A stretch of 5,788 nucleotides of DNA from Sulfurospirillum sp. (GCA_003978405.1 QNZU01000021.1:1-5788), one strand, 5' to 3'; positions 1 to 5,288 are shown, numbered from the stretch's first letter. Numbers and translations are program-made. Notes: generated by a model from the sequence alone, not told the origin.

Positions 1-2
1 TC

Positions 3-137
3 CTACCTACAAATGAGTCAAGGCAGAAGTTCAAAGGGCTTTTGATGAGCGATTTTGGCTTGGATGAGCAGACTATTGATGAGCAGTTTATTAAGAACAG
101 GACTGTTTGGGATTGGGTCGTGTTTTTGGCTCCTTGA
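3..137 (+). CDS. C-terminal end of an unrecognised protein (partial, 5' end outside window)
   Basis: An open frame enters from the left edge and ends at TGA 135-137, leaving 44 visible residues. They end in an acidic helix-like stretch (SDFGLDEQTIDEQFIKN) followed by a hydrophobic, tryptophan-containing tail (TVWDWVVFLAP). The other two plus-strand frames are broken by stops within the first ~70 bases, which favours this frame. I do not recognise the family: the fragment has no catalytic motif, and the tail could be the last beta strand of a Rossmann-like enzyme, but that is a guess. No clear intrinsic terminator follows; the 95 bp to the next gene are A/T runs. The next gene is on the opposite strand, so the two converge. 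Confidence 0.55.
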   Translation, partial: LPTNESRQKFKGLLMSDFGLDEQTIDEQFIKNRTVWDWVVFLAP

Positions 138-232
138 GTTTGGTTCATTGTCTCTTTAAAAGCTTATTCTTTATTATAGTTATAAAAAAATTAAAATAGT
201 AAAATACTCTGTAGTTCAATGAAAAATATTAC

Positions 233-718
233 CTAATAAACCCTCTTTGCAAACCTAAAAGTCCTTTTATAAAATCCTTTGTTTAGATTTGAGATGGTTA
301 CACAATGCTTTTTTTTACCACTACTTGCATGGATAAATTTGCCATCCCCTATATAAATACCTACATGATTAATTTGACCTCTTTTTGCCGTATCGAAAAA
401 TAGAAGGTCTCCGCTTAAAAGATCGCTTTTAGAAACAAAATCTCCTATATTTGACTGATCTATTGATCTTCTTGGAAGTTTTATTCCCATACTCTTTTTG
501 TAAACATACTGCACAAAACCAGAACAGTCAAAGCCACTATTTGGAGAGTTTCCTCCATATAGATAGCAAATTCCTAGCTGATCTTTTGCTACTTTTAAAA
601 GAGTGGTACCAAAATACTCTTCCTTGGTACCAGACTCTTGATTCAGAGTTGATGGTGGTGGGGTGAAGATACATCCATTTAGTAGCAATATTAAAAAAGT
701 CAAAATTAATTTATCCAT
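233..718 (-). CDS. NlpC/P60 family lipoprotein, predicted cell-wall peptidase (MepS/Spr-like)
   Basis: Predicted murein endopeptidase of clan CA family C40, anchored as a lipoprotein and facing the periplasm. Members of the family cut peptide bonds in peptidoglycan stems or cross-links. From the chosen start (161 aa) the N-terminus is a short signal peptide, MDK plus a hydrophobic run, ending in lipobox LLNGC (lipidated Cys16). A short linker with PPP follows, then one NlpC/P60 domain. The triad is visible: Cys65 in FDCSGF, His118 in NHVGIY and His130 in FIHASS. The size is typical of Spr/MepS-type single-domain enzymes. An in-frame ATG six codons upstream (to 736, 167 aa) is possible, but the likely -10 element at 750-755 would leave it almost no leader. 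The downstream ATG has a weak GGA at ~11 nt, so I prefer it without certainty. The gene is divergent from the VWA gene and carries two GGTACC sites 21 bp apart, each encoding Gly-Thr. Confidence 0.88.
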   Translation of the reverse strand: MDKLILTFLILLLNGCIFTPPPSTLNQESGTKEEYFGTTLLKVAKDQLGICYLYGGNSPNSGFDCSGFVQYVYKKSMGIKLPRRSIDQSNIGDFVSKSDLLSGDLLFFDTAKRGQINHVGIYIGDGKFIHASSGKKKHCVTISNLNKGFYKRTFRFAKRVY

Positions 719-749
719 TTTTAATTTTATCCACATTTACTTAAGTGAG

Positions 750-755
750 ATATAA
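750..755 (-). promoter_or_regulatory. candidate -10 element for the NlpC lipoprotein gene
   Basis: Read on the minus strand, TTATAT lies ~31 bases before the ATG at 718, preceded by T-rich segments (CTTTACC, GTTGATTTTAG) of the kind that replace a -35 box in Campylobacterota. Transcription would begin near 743-742. This element occupies the same bases as the plus-strand TATAAT, so the two divergent promoters would compete or be co-regulated. No transcript data are available, so this is a low-confidence call. Confidence 0.3.
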
Positions 756-756
756 T
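751..756 (+). promoter_or_regulatory. candidate sigma-70 -10 box (TATAAT) for the VWA gene
   Basis: A perfect TATAAT lies 25 bp before the ATG at 782. The expected transcription start near 763 leaves a leader of ~19 nt holding the ribosome site AAAGG (770-774), 7 nt before the start. No good -35 hexamer is seen at the usual distance, as is common in Campylobacterota. The box sits inside a small dyad, AGAT-ATA-ATCT (748-758). The whole divergent space up to the longer NlpC start is only 45 bp. Confidence 0.6.
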
Positions 757-781
757 CTAAAATCAACTCAAAGGTAAAGTT

Positions 782-2512
782 ATGAAAAAAATATTATTAC
801 TGACAATTTTGATTACACTCCTGCAGACTCATCTCTTTTCGATGAGTAAAAAGACCACTCCTTCCAAAATTGATGACTGGGAGTATAACAGTACTAAAAT
901 CTTCAACCAGAAGTTTACAAAATCCATAATGCCCATGGCGATGAATTCTGCACCGATGTTAAAATCTATAGGTTTTAGTGTAGGTGGAGCCAAAGATGCA
1001 AATAACTTTTATGAAAATATAAAAAGAGGATACCTTCCAAAATTAAAGAGCATCACCTACGAGGGTGTCTTTTATGATCACTACTTTCAAACAGACTCTT
1101 CAAATGAGTGCAAAACTCTGTTTTGTCCTGATTATGAAAGTGCGATTGACAATAACCCTTACAACGACTCCAAAGAGTACTGGCTCTCTATCAAACTTGG
1201 ATCAAATCTTAAAAATCTTGAGAGAAAAAGATTGAATATTGTTGTTGTTATGGATATATCAGGCTCTATGTCATCAGCTTTTGATGAGTACTATTATGAT
1301 CAAAAGCTAAAAAAACGAGTCAAAAACAGTGACACCCACCAGCCAAAAATGGTCATCGCAAACAACTCTATTACAGCTATGCTAGATCATCTAAAAGATC
1401 AAGACAGATTGGGAGTTGTTCTTTTTGACAACAGTGCATATCTTGCAAAACCCTTAAGAGATGTAGCTTTTACAGATATGGATGCAATAAAAAGACATAT
1501 TTTGGATATCAAGCCAAAAGGTGGTACCAATTGGTCAGCTGGATATAAAAAAGGGGTTGGGCTTTTTGATAATATAGAAGAGAGATTAAAAGATCCAAAT
1601 CTATATGAAAATCGTATCATCTTCATCACAGATGCTATGCCAAATCGTGGAGAATTATCCAAAAACGGTCTTTTGGGAATCGCAAAAGAGGCAAGCAAGA
1701 GAGGAATATTTACCACATTTATAGGTGTTGGAGTCGATTTTAACAATGATTTGGTTGAAGCTGTTTCCAAAACTAAGGGTGCAAACTACTACTCTATACA
1801 CTCAAGCAAAGAGTTCAAAAAACGCTTAGATAGTGAGTTTGACTATATGGTAACACCATTGATATTTAATCTGAAAATGAGATTGTTAAGTGAGAATTTC
1901 AAAATTGATACCGTTTATGGAAGTGCCAATGACAATAGCAATGACGGTACCATATTTAAGATATATACCCTATTCCCCTCACCTACCTCAGACAAAAAGA
2001 CAAAAGGGGGAGTTATTTTAGTAAAGCTGAAAAAAATCGGCAAAAAAGATGACTTTAAACTAAAAATAGAGTATGAAGATAGAAAATCAAACAGATTTGA
2101 GATCATAAGGAGTGGCAAGATATCAAAGAGTGGCTATGAAACTACCAATATCCAAAAAGCAATTTTACTTGCAAGATATGTGGACTTGATGCAAAATTTT
2201 CTACTTGATTCTCTAAAATCTTGCAACAACAGCATATCAACACCATACTATATATTACACCAAGATGTGGTACCAATAAAAAAGAGAGATATTTCACAAA
2301 TAGACAGCTGGGAGAGAAGATCTTGCAAATTGGAAGTGAGTACCGGTTATTTAAAACTATTTGAACTATTTAAAAATTACTTCAAATCAAATATGGACAT
2401 AATCAATGACAGTAGCCTATCTAAAGAGTTTGAACTCTTAAATTATCTTACAAATAGAAGCAATAAAAAGATAGATGACTGGAATATTGAAAAAAATATG
2501 TTACAAAATTAA
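782..2512 (+). CDS. exported von Willebrand factor type A (VWA) protein, YfbK-like
   Basis: 576 aa. An N-terminal signal sequence (residues 1-20, MKK plus a hydrophobic run, no lipobox) predicts export to the periplasm or beyond. Residues ~65-105 (FSVGGAKDANNFYENIKRGYLP...) resemble the small domain that precedes VWA in the YfbK family, where the usual text is like DVDTASYANVRRFLxxGxLP. The VWA domain spans about 150-350. Its metal-ion-dependent adhesion site is complete: Asp158-x-Ser160-x-Ser162 (DISGS), Thr249 (GGTNW) and Asp284 (ITDAMP). A beta-rich segment (~360-445) and a helical tail (~455-565) follow. The tail does not look like the usual YfbK C-terminal domain (DUF3520), but I could not search it. 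There are exactly four cysteines (110, 115, 481, 515), compatible with two disulfides in an oxidising compartment. Residues 50-59 hold four Met. VWA domains bind protein partners through Mg2+/Mn2+, so a scaffold or adhesion role is likely; the partner is unknown. The start is backed by AAAGG 7 nt upstream. Confidence 0.9.
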   Translation: MKKILLLTILITLLQTHLFSMSKKTTPSKIDDWEYNSTKIFNQKFTKSIMPMAMNSAPMLKSIGFSVGGAKDANNFYENIKRGYLPKLKSITYEGVFYDHYFQTDSSNECKTLFCPDYESAIDNNPYNDSKEYWLSIKLGSNLKNLERKRLNIVVVMDISGSMSSAFDEYYYDQKLKKRVKNSDTHQPKMVIANNSITAMLDHLKDQDRLGVVLFDNSAYLAKPLRDVAFTDMDAIKRHILDIKPKGGTNWSAGYKKGVGLFDNIEERLKDPNLYENRIIFITDAMPNRGELSKNGLLGIAKEASKRGIFTTFIGVGVDFNNDLVEAVSKTKGANYYSIHSSKEFKKRLDSEFDYMVTPLIFNLKMRLLSENFKIDTVYGSANDNSNDGTIFKIYTLFPSPTSDKKTKGGVILVKLKKIGKKDDFKLKIEYEDRKSNRFEIIRSGKISKSGYETTNIQKAILLARYVDLMQNFLLDSLKSCNNSISTPYYILHQDVVPIKKRDISQIDSWERRSCKLEVSTGYLKLFELFKNYFKSNMDIINDSSLSKEFELLNYLTNRSNKKIDDWNIEKNMLQN

Positions 2513-2521
2513 ATTTTTTTG

Positions 2522-2527
2522 TATAAT
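2522..2527 (+). promoter_or_regulatory. candidate -10 box (TATAAT) for the downstream lipoprotein gene
   Basis: TATAAT begins 10 bp after the VWA stop codon and is preceded by a run of seven T and a G (2514-2521), a good fit to the T-rich/TTGnTATAAT style of Campylobacterota promoters. Transcription would start near 2534, giving a leader of ~85 nt that contains the hairpin at 2545-2579. An alternative -10, GATATT at 2584-2589 behind a T-rich stretch, would give a leader of ~23 nt that excludes the hairpin. The sequence alone does not decide between them. Confidence 0.45.
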
Positions 2528-2544
2528 TTTTGAATAATAGTGTT

Positions 2545-2580
2545 AAAATGGCTAAATATATTTTTTTTTCTGCCATTTTT
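2545..2580 (+). terminator. possible weak terminator or leader hairpin
   Basis: AAAATGGC (2545-2552) and GCCATTTT (2572-2579) form a perfect 8-bp inverted repeat around a 19-nt A/T-rich loop that holds a run of nine or more T. The right arm ends in five T, so it could end VWA transcription. However, only four pairs are TGGC/GCCA and the loop is long, so it would be weak. If the promoter at 2522-2527 is used, the same hairpin would be part of the lipoprotein leader instead. Confidence 0.35.
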
Positions 2581-2618
2581 GGCGATATTAAAGGTAACTA
2601 ATATAAAGGATTATTTTC

Positions 2619-3200
2619 ATGATAAAAAGAGTAGCGATAGTTGTTTTGTTTTCATTTGGACTTATCGGATGCGGCGGAGGAAGCAGTGAGTCTAAAGCAG
2701 AAAGATCGAGAGTTTCAGCAAATACAGATGTAGCAAGTGTTGTTCAAAGTGGAAAATATAATCTTTGGGAATATATGGTACCAAAAGACTCACATACCAA
2801 TACCTATTCGATTTACAGTAATAATTCTCAATCAAAATACCAAACAAGCTACAATGTCAAACAAAACAGAGTAGTCGAACATGATCATTATGTATTAAAT
2901 GAAGAGACTGTTTATGAAAAATATCCAAACAAAATAAAGGTAGAGTTTAAAAAGAACAATCAGCCAAACGGTATGTATGAGCTTAAACTCTTTGCCGATA
3001 TTGGAGACAGGGTTACTGTTAGAGAATCATCTTGCAAACTCAGCAAACATTATGATACTTTTGAATTAAAAGGTAAAAAGTTCAATGATGTTATCGAAAT
3101 TGTATGTGGATCTCAACCTGGATACTATCAAAGAGGTGTCGGTGAAATTGCTCAGATTGAAGATAAAGGTACCAAATCTATCAGAGTTTTAGCAAAATAG
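2619..3200 (+). CDS. lipoprotein of unknown function (193 aa)
   Basis: A clear lipoprotein: MIKR, a hydrophobic core, then LIGC with the lipidated Cys18, followed by a flexible GGGSSES linker that suggests the protein hangs off the inner face of the outer membrane. The mature part (about 45-193) looks beta-rich and starts with an aromatic segment (YNLWEYMVP, ~47-55). Two further cysteines, Cys139 and Cys163, flank a segment with the pattern SKHYDTF...FNDVIEIVC and may form a disulfide. A YYQRGVGEI stretch (~169-177) follows. Small envelope lipoproteins with this kind of 'Cys-x(n)-NDV-Cys-YYxxGVG' ending seem familiar to me from marine Campylobacterota, but I cannot name a family. The start is firm: AAAGGA (2605-2610) lies 8 nt before the ATG. 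The gene follows the VWA gene in the same direction after 106 bp and could be an interacting partner; that is inference. Confidence 0.85.
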   Translation: MIKRVAIVVLFSFGLIGCGGGSSESKAERSRVSANTDVASVVQSGKYNLWEYMVPKDSHTNTYSIYSNNSQSKYQTSYNVKQNRVVEHDHYVLNEETVYEKYPNKIKVEFKKNNQPNGMYELKLFADIGDRVTVRESSCKLSKHYDTFELKGKKFNDVIEIVCGSQPGYYQRGVGEIAQIEDKGTKSIRVLAK

Positions 3201-3211
3201 TTTGCTAAAAC
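3186..3211. repeat. perfect 11-bp inverted repeat enclosing the lipoprotein stop codon
   Basis: GTTTTAGCAAA (3186-3196) and TTTGCTAAAAC (3201-3211) are exact reverse complements around a 4-base loop ATAG. The stop codon TAG (3198-3200) lies in the loop, and the left arm encodes the end of the protein (VLAK). The base of the stem runs U-to-A on the plus strand and no U tract follows directly, so it is not a textbook intrinsic terminator. It could protect the 3' end of the mRNA or act together with the T7 tract at 3229-3235. Confidence 0.7.
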
Positions 3212-3221
3212 ACCACCTCTC

Positions 3222-3255
3222 TTATAAATTTTTTTCTCAAAAAGTCGATTTATAA
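3222..3255 (+). terminator. A/T-only hairpin with T tract, possible second part of the terminator
   Basis: TTATAAAT (3222-3229) pairs with ATTTATAA (3248-3255), and inside it TTTTT (3231-3235) pairs with AAAAA (3239-3243) around the loop CTC. The seven T at 3229-3235 lie 18 nt after the GC-containing hairpin at 3186-3211. It contains almost no G/C pairs, so its stability is doubtful. The pair of structures may together end the lipoprotein transcript before the next promoter. Confidence 0.3.
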
Positions 3256-3259
3256 ACAG

Positions 3260-3282
3260 ATTACAAAGATTATAATTGTAAT
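3260..3282. promoter_or_regulatory. operator-like dyad covering the -10 box of the signalling operon
   Basis: ATTACAA (3260-3266) and TTGTAAT (3276-3282) are perfect 7-base inverted repeats separated by 9 bases, and the spacer and right arm contain the -10 hexamer. Binding of a dimeric regulator here would block RNA polymerase. AGATTA also occurs three times nearby (3258, 3267 and 3284). I cannot assign the site to a named regulator, and in A/T-rich DNA some dyads arise by chance. Confidence 0.35.
3271..3276 (+). promoter_or_regulatory. candidate -10 box (TATAAT) for the 101-aa protein / phosphodiesterase operon
   Basis: A perfect TATAAT 38 bp before the TTG start at 3309. The predicted transcription start is near 3283 with a leader of ~26 nt. 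No convincing -35 is seen; the upstream DNA is A/T-rich. Confidence 0.5.
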
Positions 3283-3292
3283 AAGATTACGC

Positions 3293-3299
3293 AAAGGGA
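3293..3299 (+). promoter_or_regulatory. ribosome binding site that fixes the TTG start at 3309
   Basis: AAAGGGA is a strong Shine-Dalgarno match, 9 nt before TTG 3309-3311. No in-frame ATG or GTG lies upstream of it. The first in-frame ATG downstream is at codon 36 and has no comparable site, so the rare TTG start is the best choice. Confidence 0.7.
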
Positions 3300-3308
3300 T
3301 TTGTTAGT

Positions 3309-3614
3309 TTGAAAAAGTATGAAGTAGGAACAAAAATAGCATCTAATCAATTGGATGAAACTTTAATAGAGAAGCTTTTTGTATGCTTTGCAAATATTGA
3401 AGATTCATTTGAGATGGAATATTTTGATGATATTTACCCAGAAGTAGAAAAACTGAAAAATATTTTTGTCCATCTTCATATTAATGATACATATGTTTGT
3501 GATAGACTCATGATGGCTGTAAAAATGGAGTCTAAAAATAGCATAAATACTCAACTAAGTGATTTAAGAAAGTTAATTAACAAAATAGAATATATGGAAT
3601 GTGAACATGCATAA
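3309..3614 (+). CDS. small acidic protein of unknown function encoded with the REC-EAL protein
   Basis: 101 aa, TTG start. I do not recognise the family. It has no signal peptide or membrane segment, is acidic (about 19 Asp/Glu against 12 Lys/Arg) and looks largely helical, with a dense acidic stretch around residues 30-48 (NIEDSFEMEYFDD...). Three cysteines (26, 64, 98) and the histidines of FVHLHIND (53-60) are visible. It lacks the HxxKG signature of histidine phosphotransfer domains. Its last 8 bp overlap the ATG of the downstream REC-GGDEF-EAL gene, so the two are probably translationally coupled and made in related amounts. That arrangement suggests a partner of the response regulator, such as a sensor, adaptor or regulator of its activity. 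That role is inference from position only. Confidence 0.75.
   Translation: MKKYEVGTKIASNQLDETLIEKLFVCFANIEDSFEMEYFDDIYPEVEKLKNIFVHLHINDTYVCDRLMMAVKMESKNSINTQLSDLRKLINKIEYMECEHA
3596..3598 (+). promoter_or_regulatory. ribosome binding site (GGA) that favours the ATG at 3607
   Basis: GGA within TGGAATG lies 8 nt before ATG 3607, but only 2 nt before the alternative GTG at 3601, which is too close for initiation. The site is inside the upstream coding sequence, as expected for coupled translation. Confidence 0.45.
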
Positions 3615-5265
3615 TAAAAATGGTTTGGTACTGATTGTAGATGATGTTGATGTGAATCGAATGACGATAAAGCTCTCTTTGAAAAAGGAGGGGTTTGATT
3701 TTCTAGAAGCAAAAAATGGTCTTGAAGCATTAGATATCGCACTAGAGCATAAACCCGATGTTATCTTGATGGATGCTATGATGCCAGAAATGGATGGTTT
3801 TGAAGCTACAAAAAAGATAAGAGAACATGAATCAACAAGAAGAATACCTATTTTGATGATTACTGCTCTTGAAGAGAAAAATGACAAAATCAGAGCTCTT
3901 GAAGTTGGAGTGAATGACTTTATTTCAAAACCTTTTGACAAAACTGAGCTGATTGCAAGATGCAGATCATATGTTCAAATCTCCAATCTAAACAGACAAT
4001 ACTCTCTAGCCACAATCAACCCTGCTACAAATTTACCAAACAAACTGGCACTTCAAAAAGATTTGTCAAAATCACAAAAAGAAGAAGAGCTATTTTTGAT
4101 TCAAATAAACAACTTCAATGAAAATGAAAATTTTTACGGAAGCAAACTGGTACTAGATCTTGAAAAAGAGTTCTCTTTTGTAACCGGTAATTTTTTCAAC
4201 TCATTTTCAAAATCAAAACTCTATCACATATCAAGCGGTAAATATGCTATTTTACTAAAAAACAGCACACTTCTTGATGACCAAGGAATAGAAGAGTATT
4301 GTATCAATTTTATTGATATGATTAAAAATAGTGAATTTAGTATCAATGAAAATAGATTTAATGTCAATGTAACAATGAGTTACTCAAAAGGCAGTGAAAA
4401 TTTATATGAAAATGCCAATCAACTTTTAAATGCAGCAATTAATCAAAAAAGAGAGTTCCTCTATGGGGAAGATATGATAAAAAATCTCAAAGAGCAACTT
4501 ACTATAAATCTAAAAACTCTAAATCAGATTAAAAATGCACTTAAAAATGATCTTTTTATACCACATTTCCAACCAATTTTTTGCAACAAAACAAAGAGTA
4601 TCTACAAATATGAGACACTAATTAGGATGAGAGATGAAGAAAATAATCTGATCTATCCATATCCCTCTTTGATCAATGTGGCAAAAAGCGGAAAATTTTA
4701 CAATCAGATCACAAAACTTCTCATTGAAAAGGTCTTTGACAAGATCAGAGATACAGGTATGGAGTTCTCACTCAATTTATCTTCACTTGATATAGAAAAT
4801 CCTCAAATGTGTGCATATTTGCTTGATTCTATCAAAAAAAACAGTGACATATCAAATAAGATGATTTTTGAACTTCTTGAAGATAAAGATACCGAAGATT
4901 ATGAAGTTGTAAAAAACTTTATCAATATTGCAAAAGGATACGGCATAAAAATAGCCATAGATGATTTTGGTAGCGGTTACTCAAACTTTATGAGAATACT
5001 AGAGTTTGAGCCGGACATCATCAAAATTGACGGCTCATTGATAAAAGATATCGCCACCAATCAAACCGCACAAAATACTGTAGAGATAATAAAACTCTTT
5101 GCAGACAAAATAGGTGCCCAAACTGTAGCGGAATTTGTAGAAAATAAAGAGATTTACGATAAGGTAAACGATCTTGGCATCGACTACTCTCAAGGCTACT
5201 ATATAGCCAAAGCCACTGAGGAGCTACTCAGAGAAAAGGTGTTTGATACTTTGGAAGAGGTTTAA
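3607..5265 (+). CDS. response regulator with degenerate GGDEF and intact EAL domain, predicted c-di-GMP phosphodiesterase
   Basis: 552 aa from the ATG; a GTG start at 3601 would add two residues. Cytoplasmic, with no membrane segment. The REC domain (~5-125) is complete: acidic pair Asp12-Asp13, phosphoacceptor Asp56 in LMDAMMP, Thr86 and Lys108 in SKPFD. It is therefore probably phosphorylated by a histidine kinase not in this window. A GGDEF-type fold (~130-290) starts with NPATNLPNK, but the signature is SSGKY (209-213) instead of GG[D/E]EF, so no cyclase activity is expected. The EAL domain (~305-545) reads ETL at 336-338 and keeps Gln322, Glu336, Arg340, Asn390, Glu422 and Glu425 (ELLE), Asp452-Asp453 (DDFGSGYS), Lys473 (KIDG), Glu509 and Glu512 (AEFVE), and Gln529 (QGYY). 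These are the metal- and substrate-binding positions of active enzymes, so hydrolysis of c-di-GMP to pGpG is predicted. Phosphorylation of REC probably controls it, affecting motility or biofilm choice. Its stop overlaps the stop of the convergent methyltransferase gene. Confidence 0.93.
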   Translation: MHNKNGLVLIVDDVDVNRMTIKLSLKKEGFDFLEAKNGLEALDIALEHKPDVILMDAMMPEMDGFEATKKIREHESTRRIPILMITALEEKNDKIRALEVGVNDFISKPFDKTELIARCRSYVQISNLNRQYSLATINPATNLPNKLALQKDLSKSQKEEELFLIQINNFNENENFYGSKLVLDLEKEFSFVTGNFFNSFSKSKLYHISSGKYAILLKNSTLLDDQGIEEYCINFIDMIKNSEFSINENRFNVNVTMSYSKGSENLYENANQLLNAAINQKREFLYGEDMIKNLKEQLTINLKTLNQIKNALKNDLFIPHFQPIFCNKTKSIYKYETLIRMRDEENNLIYPYPSLINVAKSGKFYNQITKLLIEKVFDKIRDTGMEFSLNLSSLDIENPQMCAYLLDSIKKNSDISNKMIFELLEDKDTEDYEVVKNFINIAKGYGIKIAIDDFGSGYSNFMRILEFEPDIIKIDGSLIKDIATNQTAQNTVEIIKLFADKIGAQTVAEFVENKEIYDKVNDLGIDYSQGYYIAKATEELLREKVFDTLEEV

Positions 5266-5288
5266 TCTTTTCTAAAGATCACACCTTT
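5235..5288. terminator. bidirectional hairpin over the overlapping stop codons of two convergent genes
   Basis: On the plus strand AAAGGTGT (5235-5242) pairs with ACACCTTT (5281-5288). Inside, GAT (5245-5247) pairs with ATC (5278-5280), and CTTTGGAAGAGG (5249-5260) pairs with TCTTTTCTAAAG (5266-5277) using three G-U pairs. The total is 23 pairs with only bulges of two and one bases. The 5-nt loop TTTAA (5261-5265) contains both TAA stops. Both outer arms end in CCTTT(T), so a short U run follows on either strand. On the minus strand the three G-U pairs become C-A mismatches, so the structure should be stronger for the phosphodiesterase transcript. Confidence 0.6.

Larger units (their letters stand above)
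605..3173. repeat. seven dispersed copies of the palindrome GGTACC
   Basis: GGTACC occurs at 605, 626, 1523, 1946, 2269, 2777 and 3168. All seven are followed by A, and four of the seven are preceded by T. By base composition I expect roughly half a copy in the window. Five copies are in-frame Gly-Thr codons (GGT ACC) and two are GTG GTA CCA or ATG GTA CCA (Val-Pro). None occurs after 3173. Confidence 0.65.

Noticed and set aside
144..223. Inverted repeat TTCATTG (144-150) / CAATGAA (217-223) in the gap after the first gene.
   Set aside because: A 7-bp stem around a 66-nt A/T-rich loop with no T tract is too weak and too likely by chance to call a terminator.
451..666. 71-aa plus-strand open frame opposite the NlpC gene.
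   Set aside because: It is antisense to the catalytic domain of a recognised enzyme, with no ribosome site or known motif.
727..735. TTATCCACA, a perfect E. coli-type DnaA box, with a near match TTATCCATT at 711-719.
   Set aside because: Only one full match is present, it is explained by the start region of the NlpC gene, and there is no box cluster, dnaA gene or other origin feature.
1399..1770. Open frame on the minus strand opposite the VWA domain.
   Set aside because: It lies wholly inside the well-supported VWA gene, has no ribosome site or recognisable domain, and its protein is a compositional shadow.
3309..3614. The 101-aa protein as a histidine phosphotransfer (Hpt) domain feeding the receiver.
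   Set aside because: The histidines in FVHLHIND lack the following Lys-Gly of the HxxKG signature, and the surrounding pattern does not fit the four-helix Hpt core.
3573..3941. Open frames on the minus strand opposite the receiver domain (also 3551-3742).
   Set aside because: They are antisense to a clear REC domain, and their Ser/Phe-rich composition is typical of the complement of Lys/Glu-rich coding sequence.
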